Shown here: in pieces, positions 33,895 through 44,300 of the stretch
Position numbering within the stretch: position 1 is the first letter of the stretch
How the letters are laid out: each line of letters begins with the position of its first letter
Assembly (NCBI GenBank): GCA_026936335.1
Contig: JAPMXV010000032.1
Span: 186,001 to 250,000, forward strand
Direction of reading: 5' to 3'
Length of the DNA stretch: 64,000 nt
Source of the DNA: Mantamonas sphyraenae
Lineage: Eukaryota; CRuMs; Mantamonadidae
The notes under the pieces: generated by a model
The model's database searches: none
What the model saw: the letters and a program-made list of their open reading frames with translations, nothing else
Told to the model about the DNA's origin: nothing
Translations under genes and position numbers: made by a program

Positions 33895-34086
33895 ACCAAA
33901 CCAATCCTCAAACACTCGCACATGAACTGTTGGTCTGTTGATGCGGGTGGTTTCCGTCCATGGACGCACACCTCGCCAGCGGGAGCAGCGCAAACGGGGT
34001 CTTCATGGTCAGTGGGCACATCCCGCCGCCATTCACACAAGCACAACGGCCAATCCACATGCTGACTCACCTGCTCACGCATCCAC

Positions 34087-34539
34087 ATGGACACACAGTC
34101 GACGACAGAGTACAAAAACGCGCTCAAGGCAACGATCAGCAGCAAGTCGTCCAAGGCGGCGCTTGTGTTTGTCAAGGCGCTGTATGACATGATGGACAAC
34201 AACAGACAGCACTTGGAGTTTGTGTACAGAGAGGATTCGATGATCTTGTGGAACGGCAACGAGTTTACCGGCCCCAAGGAGCTGGCAGCGTTCTGGGAGG
34301 ACATGCCGGCCACGCAGCACGACGTGACGTCAATAGACTGCCAACCTGTGCTGGAAACAGAGTCCACGTCGGCATCGGGTTCAGCCACACATGACTTGAT
34401 TGTCAATTGCGCCGGAGTGGTCACATATCAGGGCTCGGAAACAAAGCCTTTCAACCAGGTCTTTGTGCTTGTGCAGTCCGAGGAGCATGGCAAGGTCATC
34501 CACTTTGTGGCCCACGACACATTTCGCTACAGCTACTAA
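34087..34539 (+). CDS. NXT1: NTF2-related export protein NXT1/p15
   Basis: Heterodimer partner of the mRNA export receptor NXF1. 150 residues of NTF2 fold, single exon. The pattern FVKALYDMMDNNRQHLEFVY, SMILWNGNEFTG and SIDCQPV agrees well with NXT1 (YLDKATLIWNGN, LDCQPV in the human protein), and the end FVAHDTFRYSY matches the family's terminal FRF. A Ser/Thr-rich loop of about ten residues (near residue 95) is extra. The upstream 192 bases hold a short ATG-led frame (33960) that I treat as leader. Importin alpha starts 65 bases downstream on the same strand. Confidence 0.92.
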   Translation: MDTQSTTEYKNALKATISSKSSKAALVFVKALYDMMDNNRQHLEFVYREDSMILWNGNEFTGPKELAAFWEDMPATQHDVTSIDCQPVLETESTSASGSATHDLIVNCAGVVTYQGSETKPFNQVFVLVQSEEHGKVIHFVAHDTFRYSY

Positions 34540-34604
34540 AAGGCACCGCGTGGGGTTTGGCAGCTTGCTTTGGTAGGGCGCTGCTGCGTCCAAGGAGACG
34601 ACGA

Positions 34605-36283
34605 ATGAGCAGCGGGACGTTTGGCTTTGGAGCCAGTGACGACGAGGACGACGACTTTGATCTGTCTACACCGGCTCAACCTCGCGAAGGAAAGCGAGAA
34701 AAGGCGCAGCGGCGCAAGCGAGAGTTCAAAAGCGGCGCTCGCAACGAGGAGTGGCGGGAGAAGCGGCACAATGAAATCGGAGGCATCCGCAAAGAGCGGC
34801 GTCTCAGCCACTTGCGGGCCAAGCGGCGCCACTGTGCAGAAAGTCAAAAGGAGACGAGGATATTGGATCGCGACGAGCTGCTGGACCTGTGTCAGGCGCT
34901 GGAGACAAGCCACGAGGCCGACGAGCCTCAAGAGACGCTTCGTCTGCTGGGCGAACTGCGCGCGTTTTTGTCCTCCGAGCAGGAATGGCCTGTGGAGGAT
35001 GTGCATGAGATGCACGTGCTTCCTGTGCTCCTGGATGTGGTGGCCAACAGTGGCCACAACACAAAATTGCAGGAGGCTGCCACATGGTGCCTCGTGAGTA
35101 AGTTTGTGCAGCACCGACAGGTCGACCTCGCCGCCCCACGTCCAACGTATCCCCCGGCTGACACATCCTCCCGCCATTGGAACACTGCGATACGTCCATG
35201 GTCATTCGGCGCTGCACAGACATCTCTGCTGGTAGCGACGACGATTCGCGTGCGGTGGTGGAATGTGCCCCGTACCTCATCGAGTTTCTTCAGGGTCCTG
35301 TGGATGAGCTGCACGAACCGGCACTGTGGTGCCTGGGCAACATTGCCTACGGCGTGATTTCAGAAAGGGAAGCACTGGTGAACAATGGCATGCTGGAGCT
35401 GCTTGGCGTGCTTGTGGAGCGGCACAGTCAGCACAACATGCTGAAAACGGTGTGCTGGGCCACGTGCAACATGCTCACGGGCTCTCAGACCTCAGTGGAT
35501 GCGTTTTGGGAGCTCGGCGTGGGACCCGTGTTGCTGGAGCTGCTTCTGGCCGACGACGACTACGTGAACGAGGACCTGAAGCACGAGGTCGCCCACGTGC
35601 TTACCTACCTCACCGCAGGCAGGGAGAACACGGAGAAACTGTTGAGCCTGTTGGAGAATGACCTGCTGGACGCCGTGCGCACTCAGATGGCCAAGATGAA
35701 CGCTGAGTTGCTGTTCCCCATCGTACGCCTGGTGGCAAATGTGACCAGCCTGGACGACGACGTGGTCGACCAGCTGTTTGATCAAATCCCCGATCTGATG
35801 ACGCAGCTCAAAGCACTGGTGACGGTGGAGTTGCACCCGGCCCTTGTGCGGGAATTGTGCTTTGTGCTCAGCAACCTCACTGCAGGCAGTTCTGATCACA
35901 TACAGGCGGTGGTCGACGCAGATGTCATGCCCACCATGTGTTCACTGTTGCATACCTCGGGACTCGACGTGCGCACAGAGGCTGCGTACGTCCTGGTCAA
36001 CCTGAGCTCCTTCAACGCCGAACTGCTCGTAGACAGCGCAACCAAACACGACGCCCTCACAGGCGTGTCCAGCCTGTTGGCCAGTCACCACACAGAGGGC
36101 ATTCAACTCGCGCTCACCTACCTGGAAATGCTACTGCGTGAGATGGGCAGGGAGGGCGTCTTGCTGGTCGAAGAGTCGCCCGCGTACCTTGCCTTTGAAT
36201 CGCTGGTGTTTAGCGAACACCAGGATTCCACCGTGGTGCAACGATGTGAACGCATCATGGAGAAGTACTTTGAGGACGAATAG
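34605..36283 (+). CDS. Importin subunit alpha
   Basis: Adaptor that binds classical nuclear localisation signals and importin beta. Exons 34605..35097 and 35220..36283 give 518 residues, the normal length. The N-terminal IBB region is basic (REKAQRRKREFKSG, EWREKRHNEI). ARM repeats follow with the diagnostic W-x3-N arrays: TWCLVNISAG spans the intron, then ALWCLGNIAYG and CWATCNMLTG. The donor GTAAGT at 35098 was chosen over GTGAGT at 35094 because only it keeps the frame and restores the WxLxNI motif. The stop codon is three bases from that of the convergent mevalonate kinase. Confidence 0.93.
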
Positions 36284-36286
36284 AGT

Positions 36287-37825
36287 TCATTCCAACACTT
36301 CGCGCACGCTGTGGAGATCGCTCCGCAGCACCTCGACTCCCGGTCCTCCGAGCTCCACCTCCCGCACGGCACAGTTGGCCTCGCTTTCCAGCTTGTGCAC
36401 CAGCTCGGCCACGTTTTCATGAACACAGTTGGCAGGCACAAGCGTCAGGGCACAGCCGCCTCCCCCAGCGCCCGTCAGTTTGGAACGCAGGCCGTGCGAG
36501 CGAGCCAAACGGCACACGTGGTCCAATGCATCGTGACCCACGCCCAAAGCATTCAAAAGCTGGTGGTTGACTTCCATCAACTCACCCAAGTTGGCCTCCA
36601 GCGTCGCCGTGTCCAACTCGCCCTTGTCGTGGCCGTCAAACAGCTCAATGCACGCCTCCACAAGCTCACTCATGGCGGCGAGGATCGGATCAATGACCTT
36701 GGGCAGCCTGTCTCGCCTTTCGCGCACGCCTGCCACCAGTGCTTTGGTGTTGCGGCTCACCTGTGTGTCGCTCACCAAGAATCGCATGGCCGGCACATAC
36801 TCCAACGCCTTCATCTCACCGGCCTGGAAGCGCAAGGCGCCGCCAAAACAACTGACGGCGTTGTCGATGCCCGACGGTTTGCCATGGATGATCACCTCAC
36901 CCTGGTAGGCCCAGTCGTTGATCAGGGCCTTCTGCAGGCCACACAACCTGTCTCCAGCCACGCAGCCGTCGCAACCTCCGCATTTGTATACGCCGTTGGC
37001 AGACAAGAGAGCGGCAACCAGGGCCACGGCAAAGGAGGCCGACGAGCCCATGCCGGCGCCGATGGGCAGTTCCGAGTCAATCACAAACCGGTACGGCGCT
37101 CCAATGTTGTCCACCGACGATGTAATGGTCAGGTAAAGGTAGAGCAGAGCAGTGACGCCGTGGTGGATGTCCTTCTCCACCAGATCCTCGATCTTCTGCA
37201 GCTGTTCGGCCGTGGGACCGGTGACCTTTGCCGGGTGGGACACTGCGCGTGGCATGGGGTGTTTGTGTGTGAGCATTGCACGGACACTCGCTCATGGAAA
37301 TGTGCATTGGACCCAGTGGACATGGGCAGAGAGTGTGGGATGGGTGAGGGGAACGCGGAAACGTGGCGGGGGAAGAGGCGGTGTGGACGCACGTTTGAAC
37401 TCGGGTGCAATCTCGGCCAGCTGTTCCACAGTAAACACAAACTCGCGCTGAAGGTTGACAAAGTTGATGTACACGTGGTCGTTTGTGTCTCCAGAGACGG
37501 CGACGGTGGTGCGCAGTCCTGCGGCTGTGGCCACAGACGGCATGCCGTACACCACCGAGTGTTCACCAAACAGGATGACCTTGCCCGGCGCACTGGAGCG
37601 CACAGTGGGCCACAATGCACCCGATGAGCTGGACGTTTGCGTGTCCGTCACTGATCCATCCGTGGAACCCACAGCATCGCTGCTTCCATTGCTGTTGCTG
37701 CTGCTGCTGCCGCTGCCCCGAGTCGACTCCTTTTCGCTGGCATCGCTCAGCAGATCCTTGCTGCTGCCCGCTGACGGCAGAGGGGTGAGCAACGGACGGT
37801 GTTCCCCAGAGTGGTCGGTTTCCAT
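36287..37825 (-). CDS. MVK: Mevalonate kinase
   Basis: Phosphorylates mevalonate on the way to isopentenyl diphosphate and sterols. Exons 37393..37825 and 36287..37242 give 462 residues. GHMP-kinase motifs are in order: motif 1 [17 protein letters not shown], motif 2 [16 protein letters not shown] (ATP loop), and motif 3 [29 protein letters not shown] and the catalytic aspartate context are also mevalonate-kinase-like. The first 75 residues are a Ser/Gly/Asp-rich extension absent from typical enzymes. The start codon is only 39 bases from that of the divergent CCDC174-like gene. Its pathway draws on cytosolic acetyl-CoA made by the ATP-citrate lyase encoded earlier in this window. Confidence 0.95.
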
Positions 37826-37864
37826 GGATGAGGGACGCGTGTGTGGTTGGATGTATTAATATGG

Positions 37865-38635
37865 ATGGGGCGCACTGCGCTCGTGCAGGCAGTCTTTCCC
37901 CGGACCATCCACAGCACCATCTCCTCCTCCTCCAAACGCAAGCAAGAAGAAATCACAGGTGTGTCCTCGGCGGCCATTGTGGATCTCAAGGCGGTGTTGT
38001 TTGAACAGGAGGAGCGGCACAAGCGAAGACGACTTCAGGCTGGTGGCAGCAAGCACCTCAAGGCACACGGAACAGCCTCGTCGTCGTCTTCCACACTTTC
38101 GTTGAAACAGAGCAACCGTGGCGTGCAGGAGCGAGCGCAGCGCGATGCGGAGGAGCACGCACGCAGTAAAAAGAGCTTGCGCAACGCGGCTCGCTCGCTG
38201 CAAGCCAAAGCGGCCGCGTACGACGCCATGCTGCTGCGCATGAATCACTATGGCGAAGAGGGTGAGGACAACAAGGACACATCCTCAAGAAGCAGCAGCA
38301 GCAGCAGCAGCAGCAATGTGCTGGTGGACTTTGAACGCAAGCAGTGGCAGATGGAAGACCTGGGTTGGAAGCCACCGTCAGCGGAAGCCGCGCCACGGGA
38401 CGACGAGGTGTACGCAGGCACGCAAGAGTCTGGACCGCGCAACAATGACGTGCACCGGGCGATGATGGAGGAGATGCGAGCCGAAGTGGAACGGCAACGG
38501 CAACAACTGCACAAAGAACGGGCAGCTCGCAGGCGACAGCTGCAGCAACGCAAACAACGGCTGCAGGCTCGTCAGGCAGCATTGGCCAAGCCTACGACGT
38601 CGTCCGTCCAGACACACTCGCAAGGGACACGCTAG
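37865..38635 (+). CDS. CCDC174-like coiled-coil protein
   Basis: 256 residues, single exon. The block SSAAIVDLKAVLFEQEERHKRRR near residue 35 resembles the start of CCDC174 (S-LVDLKAELFRKQEEFK). It is followed by NRGVQERAQRDAEE and a later VDFERKQW, in the same order as in that family, which is linked to spliceosomes and the exon junction complex. The rest is charged coiled coil with Ser and Arg/Gln runs. The ATG at 37865 is the first in frame; an upstream GTG would add eight residues. The assignment is moderate since the conserved block is short. Confidence 0.6.
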   Translation: MGRTALVQAVFPRTIHSTISSSSKRKQEEITGVSSAAIVDLKAVLFEQEERHKRRRLQAGGSKHLKAHGTASSSSSTLSLKQSNRGVQERAQRDAEEHARSKKSLRNAARSLQAKAAAYDAMLLRMNHYGEEGEDNKDTSSRSSSSSSSSNVLVDFERKQWQMEDLGWKPPSAEAAPRDDEVYAGTQESGPRNNDVHRAMMEEMRAEVERQRQQLHKERAARRRQLQQRKQRLQARQAALAKPTTSSVQTHSQGTR

Positions 38636-38644
38636 TCACATTGT

Positions 38645-40674
38645 TCATTTTCGCTTCAGGAAGGAGCGGCTGCGTCGTTTGGGCTGTTTGTCGTCAAGCA
38701 GCGCAGCGAGACGGGCTTGTTCCGCCTCCGCTTCGCGTTGCTTGCGACGCATGCTCTCCTCGGTGTACTCCATCACAATCTCCTCATTCTGGATTTCCTT
38801 GTAGACGCGTTCCAGCAAGGTGTCCTCGTACTCATACATGCCGCGGTGCACGTTTTCTACGTACTGCTCCAGCGTCATCTTCTCCTTCACCTGCGGGTTG
38901 TACATGTCTGTGTTGAGCATGATGACTGAATAGGCCAGAAAATACACGGCGTCCGGGTCGCTCAGTTCCCCCTGCGGGTTTTGCGCCACATACGACTTGG
39001 ACAGCGCCTCCATCACCCTGGAAATCTTTTGCGCCTCCCCCGGCAGCCGGAACAGGTTGAGCAGGTGTCGCATGGACTTGACCACACTCATGCCGGCCAG
39101 ATCCAGTTGGTCCGTAAATGCCTGCAGCACCAGCAGGTTCTCCTCGTCCGGTTCGCCCAGGTATTCGCCCACCGCGTCTTTGTTGACGCCTCCGGTGAGA
39201 AGGAACCATGCAATCGAGCTTGGCGAATCCTCAATAATGCCCTCGCGCACCAAATATTCCAGTCCTCGTGCCGCCTTTTGCTCAAACAGCAGCACGCCGT
39301 AGCGCAGCTTGAACACACTCTGTGGCGTCCCTTCGCCGGCTCCTTCTCCATGTCTCGGGGTCCCTCCACCCCCTCCCTTGTTCACACCTCCACCTGCCCC
39401 TGGTGATGTAAACCTGCGTGTGGGTGCCTGGTATGCCAACAGTGGCGATGGCTCTGCACGTTCCACTCCAGACACCAGTTTGCCTTCCACTTGCACCTGC
39501 GGCACCCGCTGGCCCTTTGATGACAAAGACGACGACGACGACGACGACGCTGCTGCGGCTGCTGCTGCTGCTGCTGCTGTTGCCTGTTCCCTGGCTGCGT
39601 CTACGATCGAGCGCGTGGCAAAGCCTGACAACGACGTGCGCCGCACTCGAGCCTGTTGCCGAATCTGGCCAATGACCGGCGAGTCAACGTTGTCGTCGTC
39701 GTCGTCGTCGTCATTGTTGTCGTCGTCGCCCTCGCTTCCTCCCAATTCCGTTACATTCACCTGCAGCGCTTTGCCGCGTTTGCCTGCCAGCGACATGGAA
39801 GAGGTGCTTGACGCCGCCGACGCCGACGCAGACGACGACGACGACGAGGAGCCCTCGCTCGCCTTTGGGCTGCGGTTGAACCCCAGATACTCAGCCATCT
39901 TGACAGCAAGCACATTCACTCCTTCCAGATCGTATGAAATGCGTAGCATCTCCACGTTGTGAGCATCCATCCATTCGCGCTGCCATTGCAGCTCCTCGTG
40001 TAACTCCGCCACAGCCACCGGAAAACGCGTCGTGTCTCCTTGCTCCTCTGCTCCTCCAGACGTTCCGCTCATCACCTTTTCCAGCGCCATGTTGCAATCC
40101 ACCACCGCTTTGCTCAGCAGCTCCACCTGTTGCGCCTGGTTGGCCAGGTCTGACGTCAACCGTGCCACTTCCGAATCCCTTGTCCCGTTGCCTTTTCGGC
40201 TGCCACCACCCCGCTCGTTCTTGCGGCCGCCGCTGTTGCTGATGCCGCCGCTGCCGCTGCTTCCTGTGCCCCTGTCACCGAGTCTATCGCCACGTGATCG
40301 CGTGTGTCCATTGTTGTTGGTGTCGCGTGCGTGGATACTTCGTCGTGTTCGGCTTTCTCCGTTTGTCGTCTCCGCCGCGGCCATTGCCGCTTCTTCCACC
40401 GCCGCCACTCGCTGGCTAAGCTTCAACACGTCCTGCGCCCCGGCCGCATGGCCACCTCGCTGATCACCCGGTTCACCTTTTTGTTCAGCGTCCTCGAATC
40501 CTTCACCACATTGATCAGCTGCTCAATCATCTGTTCTTGCCTCGCCTGCAGCGTCTCCACCTTTGTCACCACCGTTTTCGCAAGCTCCGCCCGTGCCTCC
40601 TTCTCCACACGCAGTTCCTCCTCCAGCGCCTCCATCCGCCTTAGCACTGCCTCGAGTGCATCCCGGTCGCTCAT
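38645..40674 (-). CDS. Sec7-domain ARF guanine-nucleotide exchange factor
   Basis: About 668 residues if the frames at 40456..40674 and 38645..40432 are joined. The first exon is a coiled coil (residues 1 to 73), and the second continues with a matching coiled coil, a Gly/Arg/Asn-rich stretch, another helical part and Ser/Asp-rich linkers. The Sec7 domain is at about 447 to 640. Landmarks are FRLPGEAQKISRVMEAL, which holds the invariant glutamic finger, and YFLAYSVIMLNTDMYNPQVK. A Lys/Arg-rich tail ends the protein. There is no HUS, DCB or PH domain, so it is not a BIG, GBF or cytohesin type. Between the frames lies either a 23-base intron (GTGGCC to GCGCAG) or a one-base frameshift. Confidence 0.85.
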
Positions 40675-40757
40675 CTCAGCCGGGGGGTTCGTTTTGGCCC
40701 TGCAGCCGCCAACACGAACACACACTCACCTGGAAAGCCACCACCTTTTCGCAAACC

Positions 40758-41174
40758 ATGCAAAAGGTGTTGTTTGTGGGTGCCATTGTGATCACCGTGG
40801 CTGTTCTGGCCTCGCTGTCCTCCTTGCGCCAGAGCAACGAGTCGGCGTTGCGCGAAACGGTGGCTCAGCCCACCGCTGAAGATTCCACCCCGTCGCGTCC
40901 AGACAAGGCCCGCAAGGGTGCTCCACACAAGCAAACCATTTACGCAGAACCTCCTGCGCCAACCGCGCCCCCCGAATGCATCTGCATGGCCGTCGTCGAC
41001 CACGTCTGTGGCCACGACCTGAAAACCTACCAGAATTCGTGCCTCGCCGCTTGCGCCGGCGTTGATGTTCTTCACGACGCCGAATGTACCCCAGAGGAGC
41101 AGGCACGGCGCGCAAAACGCGATGCCGAGGCCCAGAGGCGCCTGGACCGCATCATCAGCGACAACCGGGCGTGA
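40758..41174 (+). CDS. Small membrane-anchored Kazal-domain protein
   Basis: 138 residues. An N-terminal hydrophobic segment (VLFVGAIVITVAVLASL) serves as signal peptide or signal anchor. After a Pro/Ser-rich linker, one Kazal-type domain appears at residues about 74 to 112: C-x-C...VCGHDLKTYQNSCLAACAG...C, with the family's VCGxDxxTYxNxC core. Kazal domains usually inhibit serine proteases, but they also occur as structural follistatin modules, so inhibition is not proven. The C terminus is charged and helical. The last 50 bases of the gene belong to a 65-base tandem duplication. Confidence 0.8.
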   Translation: MQKVLFVGAIVITVAVLASLSSLRQSNESALRETVAQPTAEDSTPSRPDKARKGAPHKQTIYAEPPAPTAPPECICMAVVDHVCGHDLKTYQNSCLAACAGVDVLHDAECTPEEQARRAKRDAEAQRRLDRIISDNRA

Positions 41175-41254
41175 GCCGAGGTTGCCATTCCGAGGCCCAG
41201 AGGCGCCTGGACCGCATCATCAGCGACAACCGGGCGTGAGCCGAGGTTGCCATT
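41125..41254 (+). repeat. Perfect 65-base tandem duplication over a gene end
   Basis: Copies 41125..41189 and 41190..41254 are identical as far as I can read. The first copy contains the last codons and TGA stop of the Kazal-domain gene; the second lies entirely in its 3' flank and repeats the same codons and stop without being used. Perfect identity implies a recent event. Confidence 0.95.
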
Positions 41255-41321
41255 CCGCCATGACGTGAAGTGCGTGTGCGACCACTTTCATTGCATTCGT
41301 TCAACAACCAAACAACCCATC

Positions 41322-44300
41322 TCACCACCAGTCCACATTGAGTTGCTGCGTGCTCTTGCCCGCACCTCCCCCGTTGCCTGTTGTGCTCGTGGTGTTGTTG
41401 GCTGGAGGCGGTGCCGACGCTTGCTTGGCCCATTCCGGTCGGTGCTTAAAGGGCCACACGCCAAACCACCACGCCGTGAGCAGGTAGGTGATGGACATCG
41501 ACACCACCGCTGCCACAATCTTCTTCATGTAGTGTGAAAACAGCTGCTTCTTGAGCCAGCGGCCTGCCTTCTTGTCCACACGCCAAGGCGCCACAGCCTC
41601 GCGCTCGGGCGTCTCCAGGTGCGGATTGCGGTTAGGCTCCTCGCGACCCAGACCCGCGGGCATCTCGTCCGCCTGGTCCTTGGGCAGCAGCGTAAATGTC
41701 ATTTCCACACGGCCCTGCAGACCCTCCTCATTGGGATGGCGCAGATCCAGCCACTGCCTGTCCAGGTGTTGTGTGGCACGGTACTTGTAGGCCTTCTTAA
41801 ACAGACCGCCAAAGTTGACGACCGCCTGGCCGATCATTTCGTTGTTTGCCACCAGCTCGCGGTCCCACATCGTCACCGTGAACCGCGGGTTCTCAAACGG
41901 AATGCTGATGTCCCACACCATGCGCCAGTTGAACACCGCCTTGCCGTTGTTGCACTTCCAGTGCACATCCGTCTCCTGCTTCTTCAAGTCGCCCAGCTGA
42001 CCCGTGATGTACACGTCCGACGAGTCGTCGTCGTTCTTGAACACCACGTCTTCTGTTCCCCACACCACCACGCGGAACACAAAGTCCAACGGTTCCGGCG
42101 GTCCAATCTGCTTCAGCTTCGTCTTGGCCGCCAGCTCCTCCGGCACAATTTCCAGGAACATCTCCATCTTGCCCTGAGGCGCACTGCTCGCCGGGTTCCA
42201 CAGCGTACGATGTTCTTTCGGCTTGGTGTTCATCGACTGCCACTTCTTGCTGAAGAAGCGTGTCTCCAGGTCGATTTCCGTCGTGCCGATCAGGTCGTCG
42301 CCACTCAGCTGGTCCCAATCCCACACTTCGATGCGCAGGACGCTCTCGCCCGGCAGCGTCATGGGAATGCGGTAGGTTTGGAAGAACATCGGATTCAGGG
42401 TCTCCTTGATCAGGCTATCAAAGTCCTTTGTCAGCTTCTTGCCGAACCCGTAGCAAATGTACGGGTCGCTAAGGCCGTTTGCATCCTGTGGCGTCAGGTT
42501 CATGCAGCGCAGCACATACAAGCGCACTTCCACTCGCTTCGGCTCAAAGATGTCTGCCGGCAGGCCCTCGCTCTGTGCGGAGGATGCCTTTTTGCCCTTC
42601 TTGTTGTCCACCACGCGGATGTGAGCCTTGGCCACGCCCACACGCTTGCGCGTCGTTCCGTCGGGGCTGTTCTTGGCACGCAGTCGTTCCAAGCGCGTCA
42701 GGCCCTTGGTCTTGCCGCGCCACAGCGTGTACTCTTGGAACAACGAATCGGACAGCGTCGTCTCCAGCTCCTTTTTCACAAGCGGGATGTTGTCTTCGGA
42801 GAAGCCCTTACCGTCGTCGGCGCCTCCCAGGGTCGTTTCCGCCACCTGCGGGCTGGCGTCGACCACTGCGTCGACGTTGGACGAACTGGACGATCCCACG
42901 CCCGATGCGAGCAGGCCTGCCGTCTCGTCGTCGTCGTCGTCTTCAACAGTGATGCTGGTCAGCTCAATATTGCCCAGGACCTCGTCTTCCTCCTTGGCAT
43001 ACGTGCTGCGTCGATTGGACGAGGAGGACGAGGAGGACGAGGAAGACGAGGAAGACGAGGACGAGGACGAGGACGACACCTCCTGTGTCCTGCTCAGGTC
43101 CAGCTTGCCTCCGTGCTTAAACTTGGTTTCCTCCAGCGCATCCAGCTGCTCTTGGTTGTACCAGGGCACGAAGCGAGCCAGGTTGATGGAGCCCGAGCCG
43201 ATGAGCTTGTTGCCGCGCACCTTGCGCTTCTCAAACACACTGACGTTGAGATTGGGGCAGAAGAGCGGATTGACAGGCAAGTTGACCTGAAGTCTGAGTT
43301 GCTCCAGATGGTTGGGGTTCCTTGGGTCAGGCTCAGCCGTGGGTTCGCTGGCAGCGTAGAAGCCATCCGCGCGTGCTCCGGTATCAAACTCGACCAGAGT
43401 GGGACCCAGCTCGAGCGGGTTGGGTGCAATGAGGTTTCTCAGACCAGCCAAGGAGATCTCGACGATGGAGTCCTTCATGCGCGGCGTGATACTCTGTGGC
43501 ATGGGGTACTTGTTGGTCTTGTCCATGGGAACGAGCTGAAAGGAACACAGAACCTCGCCCTCGGGCAGTTCCGGATCTGTGGTCCACAGTGGGAACCACG
43601 TTGGCTCGGCGGGCATCTTGGGGCCCACCGAGCGGGGCGACAGGGAGAAGCGGCCGAGGAAATCGTCACCTCCGTGTTCGTCGTAGTCGTGCACCATGAC
43701 ATTGATGTCGGGACAGTAGTCGAGATCAACGGGCAGGTCGACGGGCACAACTACGGTTTCGTACCACATAGGGTTGATGGTCTTGTCCAGCTTCATGGAC
43801 TTGCGGTTGCCGTCGATAAAGCTGACCGTCACGTAGGGGTCGCTGAGGCCGTTGTCGTCGGCTGCAGGGATGTTGCGACCCTGGAAGAGATGGCATCGGA
43901 GTTCGTGAGGCACGAGGTCGGGCGGGTTGAGAGGCTGGCGAGGTCCGCTTGGCTTGCGTTTGGCCTCAAAGACCTGGAGGTTGAAGAGGAGAAAGCCAGG
44001 AAACATGTCCTCGGTGTACACACTGCTGAGGGTGTCGACCTCGAGCATGCGCCACTTGAGCGGCTGGTTGGGCTTCATGTAGTCCATGTAGTTGAGACGC
44101 ACGTACCCCAGACGGTCCTTGTGCCTGCCTGCCTGGCGCTTGCTCTTGGAGTACAGGACGACAAAGATGTCTGGCAGCTGGCTGGGGTCGTCAGGCAGCG
44201 TAAACTGCTCCTCTTTGAACTGTTCGTACCAGCAGACGTGGCCACGCTTGGCGGTGAGGAACTTGGAACGAAGCTTCTTGTCGGCAATGATGACCTCGAC

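Noticed and set aside
33960-34190. Short frame upstream of and overlapping NXT1
   Set aside because: Low-complexity His/Thr product and overlap with a clear NTF2-fold gene; at most an upstream leader frame.
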